From NCBI GenBank assembly GCA_009926135.1, contig RFPL01000007.1, forward strand, positions 1 to 64,000: a stretch of DNA of 64,000 nt, read 5' to 3'. Of this stretch, positions 45,109 through 53,733 are shown in pieces. The position numbers and the translations under genes are program-made. This stretch comes from Sphingomonadaceae bacterium (lineage in GTDB: Bacteria > Pseudomonadota > Alphaproteobacteria > Sphingomonadales > Sphingomonadaceae). The first letter of the stretch is position 1, and each line of letters opens with the position of its first letter. Under the pieces are notes generated by a model, which did not search any database, was not told the DNA's origin, and saw only the letters and a list, made by a program, of their open reading frames with translations.

Positions 45109-46020
45109 TCAGAGCCATGCACTGTCACGGTACCACTGCGCCGTGGCTTTCAGCCCTTCGCGGGTCGGGATCAAAGGCCGCCACAGGCCCGAAGGTGGGC
45201 GCGAACCATGGGTCACGACCCAGTCGGGATGAGTCATGTAGCCAACACGGTCGGGCGTCAGCTTGGCCTTGTGCCCGCGCACGAACCGGTCGGCCCGGGC
45301 GACCCGTTCCAGCGAAGCGCGGCTGAGGTGGATCACCCATGGCCGCCGCCCCATTGCCCAGCCAATGGTCCGAGCGAGTTCGTAGTGGCTCCAGCCCGCC
45401 TTGCGGCCATCGTCAGGCTCATAGACGCGGTGCGAGACTTCTTCGCTTGCCGGAAGCAAGGCGAGCAAGAGCCGCGCCAGGTCATCGACATGGATCACAG
45501 ACGTCCGGCCTTCGCGCGGGGGCATCGGCATCAGCCCCCAGCGCGCGATCCGGAACAGTTCGAACATTTCTGTGTCGCGCGGGCCATAGATCGCCGGCGG
45601 GCGGACGATGGTCCAGTCGATCCCGCTGGCGCGGACCAGCTTCTCCGCGCGGGCCTTGCTGGCGCCATAGACCGAAAGGTCCGGCTCGCGCGCCGAGAGC
45701 GAGGAGACATGGACCAGCCGCGGCACCCCGGCAGCGCGGGCGGCCTCGATAACATTCAATGTGCCGGTGACATTGCCGCGCTCGAAGCCTTCGGCATCGG
45801 GAGCGTTGACCACTCCGGCGACATGGATCACCGCATCGGTGCCGTGACACAGCCGGCGCAGCGCCACGTGATCGTCCAGATCGCCGCGAACCCATTCCAC
45901 CCCGGGGTGCGGCGGTTGCTCGCGCCGGGTCAGCGCGCGGACTTGGACACCGGACTTCGCGGCACGATCCAGCAAAGCCTGACCGACGAACCCGGTCGCG
46001 CCGGTCACGGCAATCGTCAC
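45109..46020 (-). CDS. NAD-dependent epimerase/dehydratase family protein
   Basis: This 303-residue extended short-chain dehydrogenase has the cofactor loop TGATGFVG near residue 7 and the active-site YGASKARAEKLV (Tyr-xxx-Lys) in the middle, followed by RPPAIYGPRDTEMF. It probably acts on a sugar nucleotide or a hydroxy group on a lipid; in sphingomonads such proteins are also called complex I NDUFA9-like. The GTG start at 46020 overlaps the proB stop (GTGA), so it is co-translated with proB. The substrate is unknown. A longer frame from 46119 would overlap proB. Confidence 0.82.
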   Translation of the reverse strand: MTIAVTGATGFVGQALLDRAAKSGVQVRALTRREQPPHPGVEWVRGDLDDHVALRRLCHGTDAVIHVAGVVNAPDAEGFERGNVTGTLNVIEAARAAGVPRLVHVSSLSAREPDLSVYGASKARAEKLVRASGIDWTIVRPPAIYGPRDTEMFELFRIARWGLMPMPPREGRTSVIHVDDLARLLLALLPASEEVSHRVYEPDDGRKAGWSHYELARTIGWAMGRRPWVIHLSRASLERVARADRFVRGHKAKLTPDRVGYMTHPDWVVTHGSRPPSGLWRPLIPTREGLKATAQWYRDSAWL

Positions 46021-47147
46021 AGCACTACCATCTGATCGCGGTGGACCACGGCGGAGCGCGGCGCATAGCCCAGCAACGCGGCGTGTTCTGCGGAGTTGTG
46101 ACCCATCAGCCGGGCGCATTCCAGCGCATCGTATTCGGCCAGGCCATGCGCCAGCGTCGCACCCGCATCGCTGCGGATCGCCACGGCATCGCCGCGCTGG
46201 AACTCACCCTCAACCCGGATCACGCCGGCCGCGAGCAGGCTGGAGCCCTTGCCCAGCGCCCGCGCCGCGCCGGCATCGATCACCAGCGCGCCTTTAAGGC
46301 GGAGCCGCCCGCCCAGCCAGGCCTTGCGCCCGGCATCCTTGCGACGCGGCAGGAACAGGGTGCCGATCGCGTCACTGGTGGCACGCGCAATGGGCGCGTC
46401 ATGCAACCCGCTGGCAATGGCGAGAGCGATCCCGGCGCGCTCGGCAATCTCGGCCGCCTGCAGCTTGGAAGTCATCCCGCCCGAACCCATGCCAGACGAG
46501 GAACCACCGGTCGCCATCGCATGGACCTCGGCCGTTACGCCGCGCACTTCGGGCAGCAATTGCGCCCCCGCTTCGGCTGGATTGCGATCGAACAGGCCGT
46601 CGACATCAGACAGCAGCAGCACGGCATTGGCCTGGGCGGCCTGGGCCACGCGGGCGGCCAGCCGATCGTTATCGCCAAAGCGGATTTCCTGCGTGGCGAC
46701 GCTGTCATTCTCGTTGATCACCGGCACGGCCCCGGCATCGAGCAGCCGGGTCAGCGTGGCGGTGGCGTTGAGATAACGGCGGCGGTCTTCAAGATCTTCC
46801 AGCGTCAGCAGCAATTGCGCCGCAGTCACGCCATGCGCGCCAAGCAGTTCGGCCCACAGCCCCGAGAGCGCGATCTGGCCCACTGCCGCAGCCGCCTGGG
46901 CATCGGCGAGGCTGCCGCGCCCGCCCTTGTCGAGGCCCAGCTTGGCCGCACCCAGCGCAATCGCGCCCGAGGAAACGACAATCACTTCCTGCCCGCGCGC
47001 CCGCGCGGCAGCAATCTCTGCCACCAGTCCTTCCAGCCAGGCCCGGCGCACGCCGTGCTTGCCGACCAGCAGCGACGAGCCGACCTTGACCACCAGGCGG
47101 CGGCAGAGGGCGGCATCAGCCAGATCGGACAAACGGGTGATCTTCAT
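46017..47147 (-). CDS. proB: Glutamate 5-kinase
   Basis: ProB phosphorylates glutamate to gamma-glutamyl phosphate in proline synthesis. The 376-residue protein has the kinase domain (VVKVGSSLLV near the start, VSSGAIALG, NENDSVATQEIRFGDND) and a C-terminal PUA domain (about residues 275-365, beginning RLRLKGALVIDAGAARAL), as in E. coli. The ATG at 47147 lacks an obvious ribosome binding site; instead, the perfect inverted repeat GCGGGCC/GGCCCGC (47148-47174) touches the start codon. It follows obg by 52 bp on the same strand and overlaps the epimerase gene at its end. Confidence 0.94.
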   Translation of the reverse strand: MKITRLSDLADAALCRRLVVKVGSSLLVGKHGVRRAWLEGLVAEIAAARARGQEVIVVSSGAIALGAAKLGLDKGGRGSLADAQAAAAVGQIALSGLWAELLGAHGVTAAQLLLTLEDLEDRRRYLNATATLTRLLDAGAVPVINENDSVATQEIRFGDNDRLAARVAQAAQANAVLLLSDVDGLFDRNPAEAGAQLLPEVRGVTAEVHAMATGGSSSGMGSGGMTSKLQAAEIAERAGIALAIASGLHDAPIARATSDAIGTLFLPRRKDAGRKAWLGGRLRLKGALVIDAGAARALGKGSSLLAAGVIRVEGEFQRGDAVAIRSDAGATLAHGLAEYDALECARLMGHNSAEHAALLGYAPRSAVVHRDQMVVL

Positions 47148-47174
47148 GCGGGCCGGATTAGCGGACAGGCCCGC
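47148..47174 (-). promoter_or_regulatory. Inverted repeat directly before the proB start
   Basis: GCGGGCC and GGCCCGC form a 7-bp stem with a 13-nt loop in the obg-proB gap. The 3' arm on the minus strand ends at the proB start codon, so it could end obg transcription or hinder proB translation. Confidence 0.4.
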
Positions 47175-47199
47175 ACTCGCAAGCTTTTTGCTATACGGG

Positions 47200-48255
47200 C
47201 TAAACCGGCGACCAGGGCTTGTCGTCGCCTTCTTCCAGTTCGCCGGCCGGGCGCTCCGTCCCGGTGGCAGCCGGCAGGTATTCGATCACCGCGTCGAGCA
47301 GTGCGTCCATGCCTTTGCCAGTCGCGCCGGAAATCGGATAGACCTTCTTCGCGCCCGCCGCCTTCAGTTCCTTGATGAACATCTTCACCAGCTCGGCATC
47401 GACGGTATCGACCTTGTTCAGGGCGATCAGCCTGGGCTTTTCATCCAGTCCGTTGCCATAGGCAGACAGTTCTTCCTCGATGATCTCCAGCGCTTCGGCC
47501 GGATCCGTGCCGTTGATGTCGATCAGATGGATCAGCACGCGGCAACGCTCGATATGGCCCAGGAAGCGATCGCCAATCCCGGCGCCGTCCGCCGCGCCAG
47601 CGATGAGGCCAGGAATGTCGGCCAGCACGAATTCGCGGTTCCGGTGGCGCACGACCCCCAGCTGCGGCTTCAGCGTGGTAAAGGCATAGTCACCTACCTT
47701 GGCCTTGGTATTGGTGATCTTGTTGATGAAGGTGCTCTTGCCGGCATTCGGCATGCCGACCAGTCCGGCATCGGCCAGCAGCTTGAGCCGCAGCCAGACG
47801 TACATTTCCTCACCCATCTCACCCGGCTGATGCTGGCGCGGGGCGCGGTTGGTGCTGGTCTTGTAGCTGGCATTGCCACGCCCGCCCATGCCGCCGGCCA
47901 GGAAGGTCACGCGCTGGCCCGCCTCGGTCAGGTCAAGCAGCACGGTTTCGCGGTCGTCGTCCGAAATCAGCTGGGTGCCGACTGGAACCTTGATCACCAG
48001 ATCCTTGCCAGCTGCGCCGTTGCGGTCCTTGCCTGATCCGTGCACGCCGCGCGGCGCCTTGAAGTGCTGGGCATAGCGGAAGTCGATCAGGGTGTTGAGG
48101 CCAGCGACCGCCTCGAAGATGATGTCGCCGCCCTTGCCGCCATTGCCGCCATCCGGACCGCCATATTCGACATACTTTTCGCGCCGGAAGCTGACCGCCC
48201 CCGGACCGCCCTGCCCCGAGCGAATGTAGATCTTGGCCTGGTCGAGAAAATGCAT
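47200..48255 (-). CDS. obg: Ribosome-associated GTPase Obg (CgtA)
   Basis: Obg is an essential GTPase for 50S subunit maturation and stress responses. The 351-residue protein starts MHFLDQAKIYIRSGQGGPGAVSFRREKYVEYGGPDGGNGGKGGDI; the glycine-rich Obg fold (cited here by GGPDGGNGGKGGD) is complete. The GTPase domain shows VGMPNAGKSTF, DIPGLIAGA and LNKVDT. It lacks the long C-terminal OCT domain found in some Obg proteins and ends in a short acidic tail (ELEEGDDKPWSPV). The usual neighbours rplU and rpmA are not here; the gene leads the obg-proB-epimerase run. Confidence 0.95.
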   Translation of the reverse strand: MHFLDQAKIYIRSGQGGPGAVSFRREKYVEYGGPDGGNGGKGGDIIFEAVAGLNTLIDFRYAQHFKAPRGVHGSGKDRNGAAGKDLVIKVPVGTQLISDDDRETVLLDLTEAGQRVTFLAGGMGGRGNASYKTSTNRAPRQHQPGEMGEEMYVWLRLKLLADAGLVGMPNAGKSTFINKITNTKAKVGDYAFTTLKPQLGVVRHRNREFVLADIPGLIAGAADGAGIGDRFLGHIERCRVLIHLIDINGTDPAEALEIIEEELSAYGNGLDEKPRLIALNKVDTVDAELVKMFIKELKAAGAKKVYPISGATGKGMDALLDAVIEYLPAATGTERPAGELEEGDDKPWSPV

Positions 48256-48441
48256 GGAACTGTTCTAACGGGGTTTGGCGCACTTGTCGCGCATTGGAAA
48301 AACGCAACCTGTGCGTCGAGAATTGCCTCAGCTTGCGCCGAAAACGGTTGAGTTCGAGAACCGGAGCGGAGCGACCTGCCGACCGTCAGTACCGGAAGCG
48401 CAGAAAGCTGCCGTTCGCAGGCCAGGATGTGGCAGTTATCG

Positions 48442-48540
<99 letters not shown>

Positions 48541-48608
48541 TGCAGCGGCAAGCCGCCAATTGCGAGGCGCTCCCTTAGCGAATGGCACCCCGGCTTGGAA
48601 GTCCAAAG

Positions 48609-49376
48609 TTACGGGGTCAGCGGGCGCGGCTGGGCAGGTGGGACAACCGGATCAGCCATGGCCAGGGGGCTGGTGACCGGGACCAGGATATTGGTGCCGG
48701 GGGTATAACCCGCCCACTTCGTCTCCCAGGCGGTCAGGTCAGCCTTGTACTGATCGTAGCGCTTGTAGAAATCGTCGAACACGATCTCCAGGTTGGGCAG
48801 GCTGGTCGCCGCGAAGCGATCGAGCGCACCAACCTTCACCGCCTTGGCATCGTTGCTCATCGCCAGAGCCGCATCGCAGAAGGCCGGCAACGTCGGCGGC
48901 ATGGCAAAGCGGTTGTAGACTTCGGTCATGAACTTTTCGCGGTTCTTGACGAAGCTGGCGCCATACTTGCCGCGCCATTCGCTATCGATCTTGAGGTTGG
49001 CTGCCCGCAGCGCCTTGGCGTGGGTCCGCAGGAAGGCACGGTAATTCACCACGATCTGCGCGTGGCGCGGTTCAAGGCAGTTGAGCGCGGCGACATTATA
49101 GCCCGAGCGCAGGTTCCAGGTGGTCTGGGCCGGCGAAATGTTGCGGTTGACGCTGACCCGCAGCCCATCCGCACCAACCTTCGGCGTCACGAAATTGGGC
49201 GATGCATTGTTTGGCGGGCTGGGCTTCCAGGGCACGGAAATCCACTTCTGCGCGGGCGCGGGTGGTGGCGGCGGTGGCAGGACTGGCTTTTTCTTTTTCG
49301 CCTCGGCGGCGCTTGCCACCAGCAACAGCGAAAGCGCCACAGCGCCCAGTGCTGAATTCAATGCATAGCGTACCAT
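48609..49376 (-). CDS. Conserved periplasmic protein of unknown function
   Basis: The ATG at 49376 gives 255 residues with a signal peptide ([19 protein letters not shown] to ASAAEA), then a run of lysines and prolines ([19 protein letters not shown]). The folded part contains [58 protein letters not shown] and a Tyr-rich end ([11 protein letters not shown]). Two cysteines could form a disulfide. I have no function for it; similar hypothetical proteins seem typical of sphingomonads. It is transcribed alone between tRNA-Ala and the Bax inhibitor-like gene; a start at 49553 would precede the signal by 59 residues and is rejected. Confidence 0.75.
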   Translation of the reverse strand: MVRYALNSALGAVALSLLLVASAAEAKKKKPVLPPPPPPAPAQKWISVPWKPSPPNNASPNFVTPKVGADGLRVSVNRNISPAQTTWNLRSGYNVAALNCLEPRHAQIVVNYRAFLRTHAKALRAANLKIDSEWRGKYGASFVKNREKFMTEVYNRFAMPPTLPAFCDAALAMSNDAKAVKVGALDRFAATSLPNLEIVFDDFYKRYDQYKADLTAWETKWAGYTPGTNILVPVTSPLAMADPVVPPAQPRPLTP

Positions 49377-49470
49377 TCTCGACCCTCTCCAACCCCGCCA
49401 AGGGACAATTAAGCTAGCGGAACCTTGCCCGAAGCTGAAGTCGAGCATTAGCGCCTGACCATGGTAAAGA

Positions 49471-49498
49471 AAATGCCCGGCGCGCCAGATAGCGCGCC
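49471..49498 (-). terminator. Terminator of the Bax inhibitor-1-like gene
   Basis: On the minus strand GGCGCGC/GCGCGCC forms a perfect 7-bp stem with a 6-nt loop, followed by GGGCATTTTCTTT. It lies 38 bp after the stop at 49537. Confidence 0.75.
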
Positions 49499-49536
49499 GA
49501 GCACGATCAGAGCCCGATTTGAAGAACCACCAAAGC

Positions 49537-50283
49537 TTAATCGCGGTTCCCAAGGAAGCTCAGCAGGAACTGGAACATGTTGATGAAGTCCAGATAGAGC
49601 GTCAACGCGCCCAGCACGACTGCCTTGCCGGCAAATTCAGTGCCCTGCAGCACGTAGTATTCCTGCTTCAGCCGCTGCGTATCCCAGGCGGTAAGGCCCG
49701 CGAAGATCACCACGCCCAGGATCGAGATCGCCAACTGGAGCGCGCTCGACTGCATGAACAGGTTGATGACCATCGCGATCAGGATGCCGATCAGGCCCAT
49801 CACCATGAACGAGCCCATGCCGGACAGGTTCTTCTTGGTGGTGTAGCCGAACAGGCTGAGGCCCGCGAAGGCGCCAGCGGTGGCGAAGAAGGTGCTGGCG
49901 ATCGAGCTGGCGGTATAGACCAGGAAGATCGTCGACATCGACAGGCCCATGACCGTGCAGAAGCCCCAGAACAGCAGCTGGAGCGTCGCGGTCGACATGC
50001 GGTTGGCACCCAGGCTCATCGCGAAGACGAAGCCCAGCGGCGCCAGGATGATCAGCCAGCGCAGCGGCGTGGCCATGACCTGTGCGGCCATGCCCGAGTT
50101 GGCGAACAGCAGCGCGACGATGCCCGAAAGCAGCACGCCCGAGGCCATGTAGTTGTAAATGGCGAGCATGTGCTTGCGCAGACCCGCGTCAAAGGTTGCG
50201 CCCGTGTCAAGCACTTCGCCATTGAGGCTGGGGGACGCACCGAAGCCCGTCTTGGTGGGCTGGGGATCGTTCCAGTTAGCCAT
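49537..50283 (-). CDS. Bax inhibitor-1/YccA family membrane protein
   Basis: This 248-residue inner-membrane protein belongs to the BI-1 (TMBIM) superfamily with YccA and YbhL, which in bacteria may act as pH-sensitive calcium leak channels or modulate FtsH. The ATG at 50283 opens a soluble N terminus (about 35 residues) ending in RKHMLAIYNYMASGVLLSG, the first of seven hydrophobic helices. The family motif ILGVVIFAGLTAWDTQRLKQEY near the end, cited by its core GLTAWDTQRLK, carries the conserved Asp that senses pH. An RNA structure (50306-50355) lies in its leader and a terminator follows the gene. Confidence 0.92.
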   Translation of the reverse strand: MANWNDPQPTKTGFGASPSLNGEVLDTGATFDAGLRKHMLAIYNYMASGVLLSGIVALLFANSGMAAQVMATPLRWLIILAPLGFVFAMSLGANRMSTATLQLLFWGFCTVMGLSMSTIFLVYTASSIASTFFATAGAFAGLSLFGYTTKKNLSGMGSFMVMGLIGILIAMVINLFMQSSALQLAISILGVVIFAGLTAWDTQRLKQEYYVLQGTEFAGKAVVLGALTLYLDFINMFQFLLSFLGNRD

Positions 50284-50305
50284 GATGACTCTATCTCCGT
50301 GTTGT

Positions 50306-50355
50306 GGGCAGCACGATAGCCGCCCGATGGACGGAATATCGGTAAGATCGTGCCC
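50306..50355 (-). promoter_or_regulatory. Nested stem structure in the leader of the BI-1/YccA gene
   Basis: On the minus strand an outer stem GCACGAT/ATCGTGC (50347-50353 with 50311-50317) encloses an inner stem CCGAT/ATCGG (50338-50342 with 50324-50328). It ends 22 nt before the start codon. Rfam has a ybhL leader family in Rhizobiales upstream of homologous genes; I cannot confirm a match. Confidence 0.4.
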
Positions 50356-50389
50356 GCTTTCAAGTGAAATCGGAATGATCTGGTCCTGA

Positions 50390-51202
50390 TTAAGTATCTT
50401 TGGGTGAGGCGGCGAAGGCTGCGAGCTCTGCCCCTCGGTCTCGTGCCGCGCGCAAGGTTTGCAGGATAAGCTTTTCAAGCGCTTGATCCTGATCGAGGAC
50501 TTTCAGACCGGCCTCGGTCGTGCCGCCGGGGCTGGCCACCATCCGCGCAAGGTCAGCGGGGGATTGCGGTGCCTGACGGGCTAGCTGCGCCGCGCCCTCG
50601 ACCATGGCCAGCGCCAGCCGCTCGGCCTGTTCTGGCGTGAAGCCCAGCGTCGCTCCGCCGGCCGCCAAGGCGTCGATGAACCGGTAAACAAACGCCGGGC
50701 CTGACCCGACCAGCGCGGTCGCGAGGTCGAACTGCGCTTCGTCGATCCATTCGGGCGTACCAAGCGGCGTCACCAGCGCCGTGACGGCATCCCGCCCAGC
50801 CTGATCCAGCCCGCGCTGCGCCAGCGCCATGGGTGACTTGCCAAGAGCGGCCGCCAGGTTAGGCATGATCCGCACCCACCCGCGCGCCTGCGGCAAGGCG
50901 GTCGCCAGGCTGTCCAACTCGATCCCGGCGAGGATCGAGAGCACCAGCGTTACCGGGTTCAATTGCGCCAAGAGCTTTGCGGCGACATCGCTGAAGCCTT
51001 GCGGCTTCACTCCCAGCAAGACCGCATCGAACGCGCCATCCGGCAGGTCGCGCAGCACCGTTACGCCGTCGGGCGCGCGTTCGAGCAGCGGATCGACCAC
51101 GGTAAAGCCCGCCGGATCTGCCCCAGCCGCCAGCCAGCCGCGCAGCATCGCCCCGCCCATGTTGCCGCAACCAACGATGAGGATCGAATCGAGCCTGCCC
51201 AT
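50390..51202 (-). CDS. proC: Pyrroline-5-carboxylate reductase
   Basis: ProC reduces pyrroline-5-carboxylate to proline with NAD(P)H, the last step of proline synthesis; proB lies about 4 kb away in the same direction. The 270-residue protein begins MGRLDSILIVGCGNMGGAML, with the Rossmann loop GCGNMG. The C-terminal domain has the ProC signature SPADLARMVASPGGTTEAGL with conserved Ser and Thr residues, and GSGPAFVYRFIDAL before it. The ATG at 51202 comes 10 bp after the stop of the YbjN-like gene, so the two form an operon. Confidence 0.95.
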   Translation of the reverse strand: MGRLDSILIVGCGNMGGAMLRGWLAAGADPAGFTVVDPLLERAPDGVTVLRDLPDGAFDAVLLGVKPQGFSDVAAKLLAQLNPVTLVLSILAGIELDSLATALPQARGWVRIMPNLAAALGKSPMALAQRGLDQAGRDAVTALVTPLGTPEWIDEAQFDLATALVGSGPAFVYRFIDALAAGGATLGFTPEQAERLALAMVEGAAQLARQAPQSPADLARMVASPGGTTEAGLKVLDQDQALEKLILQTLRAARDRGAELAAFAASPKDT

Positions 51203-51212
51203 GGGCACGGCT

Positions 51213-51719
51213 CTAGGCCTCTCCGGCCGCATCGACCAGCGCGGCGGCAAGTGCCTCGGCCGGGCTCTTGTCGCCCCACAGGATGAACTGGAAGGCGGGA
51301 TAGAACCGGTCGCATTCCTCGATCGCCGCTTCCACCGCAACCTGGGCCTGGGCCAGGCTGAGCAAACCTTCATCACCCAGCAACAGGCCGTGGCGGTAAA
51401 GCAGGACGCCGCCGTTCGACCAGATGTCGAAGTGGCCGACCCACAGTTGTTCGTTGACCAGTGCCAGCAGCTCGTAGACGCCGGTGCGCTTGTCATCCGG
51501 CACGCGGATATCGGGCAGGCACAGCAGCTGCAGCACGTGATCCTCGCGCCGCCAGATCCCCCGCACCGTGTAATTGGCCCAGCTGCCCTTGATCTCGCCC
51601 GAGATCTCGTCCTCGCCAACGAACTCGCAGGGCCAGCCGCGGGCTTCGAAAAGCGACGCCAGCATGTCGACCGGAGCCGCATCCTCGTCACGCTGATAAT
51701 CGCGGTTACCCTGCATCAT
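51213..51719 (-). CDS. YbjN domain protein
   Basis: This 168-residue soluble protein resembles the YbjN family, which shares the fold of type III secretion chaperones and is linked in E. coli to stress and motility control. Typical segments are EARGWPCEFVGEDEISGEIK and VRGIWRREDHVLQLLCLPDI, then VNEQLWVGHFDIWSNGGVLLYRHGLLL, cited here by VGHFDIWSNGGVLLYRHG. The start may be 51719 or 51716 (two adjacent ATGs). It precedes proC by 10 bp; the link between the two is unexplained but common in alphaproteobacteria. Confidence 0.82.
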   Translation of the reverse strand: MMQGNRDYQRDEDAAPVDMLASLFEARGWPCEFVGEDEISGEIKGSWANYTVRGIWRREDHVLQLLCLPDIRVPDDKRTGVYELLALVNEQLWVGHFDIWSNGGVLLYRHGLLLGDEGLLSLAQAQVAVEAAIEECDRFYPAFQFILWGDKSPAEALAAALVDAAGEA

Positions 51720-51826
51720 GGGCGCTGGATGCGTTGGGAAGGGGTCCGACGACAATGCGCAGGCCGCTCGCAACTGCGCAAAACTTTACAACCCTGTTTA
51801 CAAGGTGTGGAAAAGCCTAGGTAGCG

Positions 51827-53605
51827 TCACTTCGGGACCGGCAGGGGATCGACCACCTGGCCCGCCGGACTGGTCCAGACGAAGGCATCGGTGATTCCAG
51901 CCTTCTTCAACTGCGCCAGCAGCGTAGTGGCCGCCTTTTCCGTCGGGAAAGGTCCGGTCAGCAGTCGCGTTGCCTGCCCCCAGGCACTGGTGAAGCCCTT
52001 GCGGCCCTTGAACAATTCAGGATCGTTCCGGCCAAAGCGGCGGAAATCCCCGGCCAGCCCCGGCTTGTCGCGGCTGGCCGCAAGCTGGATCCAGATCCGG
52101 CTCGGCTGGCTGGCCGCCGGGCTCTTGGCCGGTTCCTTGGCCTTGCCGGTCTTGGCATCAAGCTCCTCGGCCTTGGCCCGGGCCGCAGCGATCTTGCGCA
52201 AATCGACCGCGCCGGCAGCCGGCTCGATCTCGCGGCTTGGCGGAGCGAGATCGGCAAAGACATCGGTCAGGCTGCGCGGCCGCGCCGGAACGGGCTTGGG
52301 CACCGGTGTTGGCGGCGGCACAGCAACCGGGACAACTGCCGGCACCGGCGCCGGACTTGGTGCCGGTGCGGGTGCCGGTGCCGGAGTTGGTGCCGGAGGA
52401 GGCGGTGCCGGTGTGACGACAGTCAGCGCAAGGTCGAAACCAGCGGCAGGGCCGACTGGCTTGGCGCTGTCGAGCACAGCGAAACCGGGAGTCGCCGCGC
52501 TCGTGCTGGCGGCGTTCACCTTGGGTGCGGCGGGGACCGGCGCGGGAGTCGGGATCGGAGCAGGCGCTGGGGCAAGGGCCACGCGCACGGGCTGCGGCTC
52601 TGGCAGGACGGGACGCACATCGACCCGGACCGGAGCTGGCTTGGGCGGTTCGATCTTGACCACTTCCTGCTTGGCCGTCTGGCGACTGCGGGACCGGCTG
52701 GCGCGATCATTGCGCGCGGGCTGCGCGGCTACCGCTGGCTTCTCGGCCACGGCCAGCACAGCCTTAGGCCGCGCAAAGGCCGCGATACGGGGGTCGTCGC
52801 GCCCGATCTCAGCCGCGCGCGGGAAGTGGCCCAGATTGGCGGCAGCGGCCTGCTGCGCGGCGGTCAACCGCGGCATGTAGCGCAGGTAGGCCACCATGCC
52901 GCCAGCCGCGGCCTCGGGCAGATTGGCACGGGCAATCGATTCTGCCTCGTTCTCCAACCCCAGGATCGCAAAGGCAAAGGCCCGGGTGCGCCAGGCGGCC
53001 TTGTCCTGCTTTTGCAGCAAGGGGCTGAGCGTCACTTCCATCCCGCGCCGGTCACCCGAAATCGCCTGGCTCAGTGCCAGCCGGCGCAGTGTCTCGTCAT
53101 CTGGCCCAACAGCCAGCGATTGGCGGTAATAGCGCTGGGCCAGCTCATTATCACCGACCAGATCATAGGCCAGGCCGCGTTCCGACAGAAGGCGCGGGTC
53201 AACCGGGCCAATCCGGTCGGCCGTTTCGAACAGCGGGATGGCGCTGAACGGGTCCTCGGCCAGGACCATCGCCCCCGCCAGACCGGCCTTGATATTGGCA
53301 TTGGCCGGCTGGAGCTGATCGGCGCGGCGGTAGAAGCCCATCGCCGCTGCGGCATCCCCGATCGCCGCCGAAGCCTTGCCCGCTTCGACCAGCGCGTCGA
53401 TATCGCGCGGATTGCGCGCCAGCTTGCCCAGCGCGGTGTTGAGCTGCATCCCCGGTCCGCCGGGCAGCGGCTGGACCACGGGCTGGCTGACCGCTTCGAT
53501 CTCTCCGTCATCGGCCTGGGCGAACGCGGGGTTCAGCGCGAGGCCGAACGAAGCCCCGGCCAGCAGCGCGCAGCGGACCAGTCTGGCCTGAATGGATGGC
53601 GACAT
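51827..53605 (-). CDS. TPR protein with C-terminal SPOR domain
   Basis: This 592-residue envelope protein starts at ATG 53605 with a signal peptide (LVRCALLAGASFGLALNPAFAQ). Residues 60-250 are tetratricopeptide-like helices (ALVEAGKASAAIGDAAAAMGF, NELAQRYYRQSLAVGPDD). A long Pro/Ala linker follows (about 300-450, with many AP and VP dipeptides). The last 80 residues, starting IWIQLAASRDKPGLAGDF, form a SPOR domain, which binds peptidoglycan stripped of stem peptides at the division site. It lies 128 bp beyond ftsZ on the same strand, so a role in septal wall synthesis or separation is a reasonable inference. Confidence 0.85.
   Translation of the reverse strand: MSPSIQARLVRCALLAGASFGLALNPAFAQADDGEIEAVSQPVVQPLPGGPGMQLNTALGKLARNPRDIDALVEAGKASAAIGDAAAAMGFYRRADQLQPANANIKAGLAGAMVLAEDPFSAIPLFETADRIGPVDPRLLSERGLAYDLVGDNELAQRYYRQSLAVGPDDETLRRLALSQAISGDRRGMEVTLSPLLQKQDKAAWRTRAFAFAILGLENEAESIARANLPEAAAGGMVAYLRYMPRLTAAQQAAAANLGHFPRAAEIGRDDPRIAAFARPKAVLAVAEKPAVAAQPARNDRASRSRSRQTAKQEVVKIEPPKPAPVRVDVRPVLPEPQPVRVALAPAPAPIPTPAPVPAAPKVNAASTSAATPGFAVLDSAKPVGPAAGFDLALTVVTPAPPPPAPTPAPAPAPAPSPAPVPAVVPVAVPPPTPVPKPVPARPRSLTDVFADLAPPSREIEPAAGAVDLRKIAAARAKAEELDAKTGKAKEPAKSPAASQPSRIWIQLAASRDKPGLAGDFRRFGRNDPELFKGRKGFTSAWGQATRLLTGPFPTEKAATTLLAQLKKAGITDAFVWTSPAGQVVDPLPVPK
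52277..52420 (-). repeat. Proline/alanine coding repeat in the SPOR protein gene
   Basis: Short units of the type GGTGCCGGTGCGG recur imperfectly and encode an Ala-Pro/Val-Pro linker between the TPR and SPOR parts. Slippage here would change linker length without breaking the frame. Confidence 0.65.
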
Positions 53606-53733
53606 CGGGACCCTGAATGCGAGAACGAACACCCGCCTATCTGACGGTCTGGACGGAATAGTGCAAAATTGCTCCCGGCGGAACGGCTTTGCGCCGAACC
53701 GTCGGGGTCAATTCGGGTTACTTTCGGACCGTC

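Noticed and set aside
51780..51825. Possible DnaA box (TTTCCACA) and origin-like AT-rich patch
   Set aside because: Only one poor match, no cluster of boxes and no dnaA, dnaN or parAB nearby.
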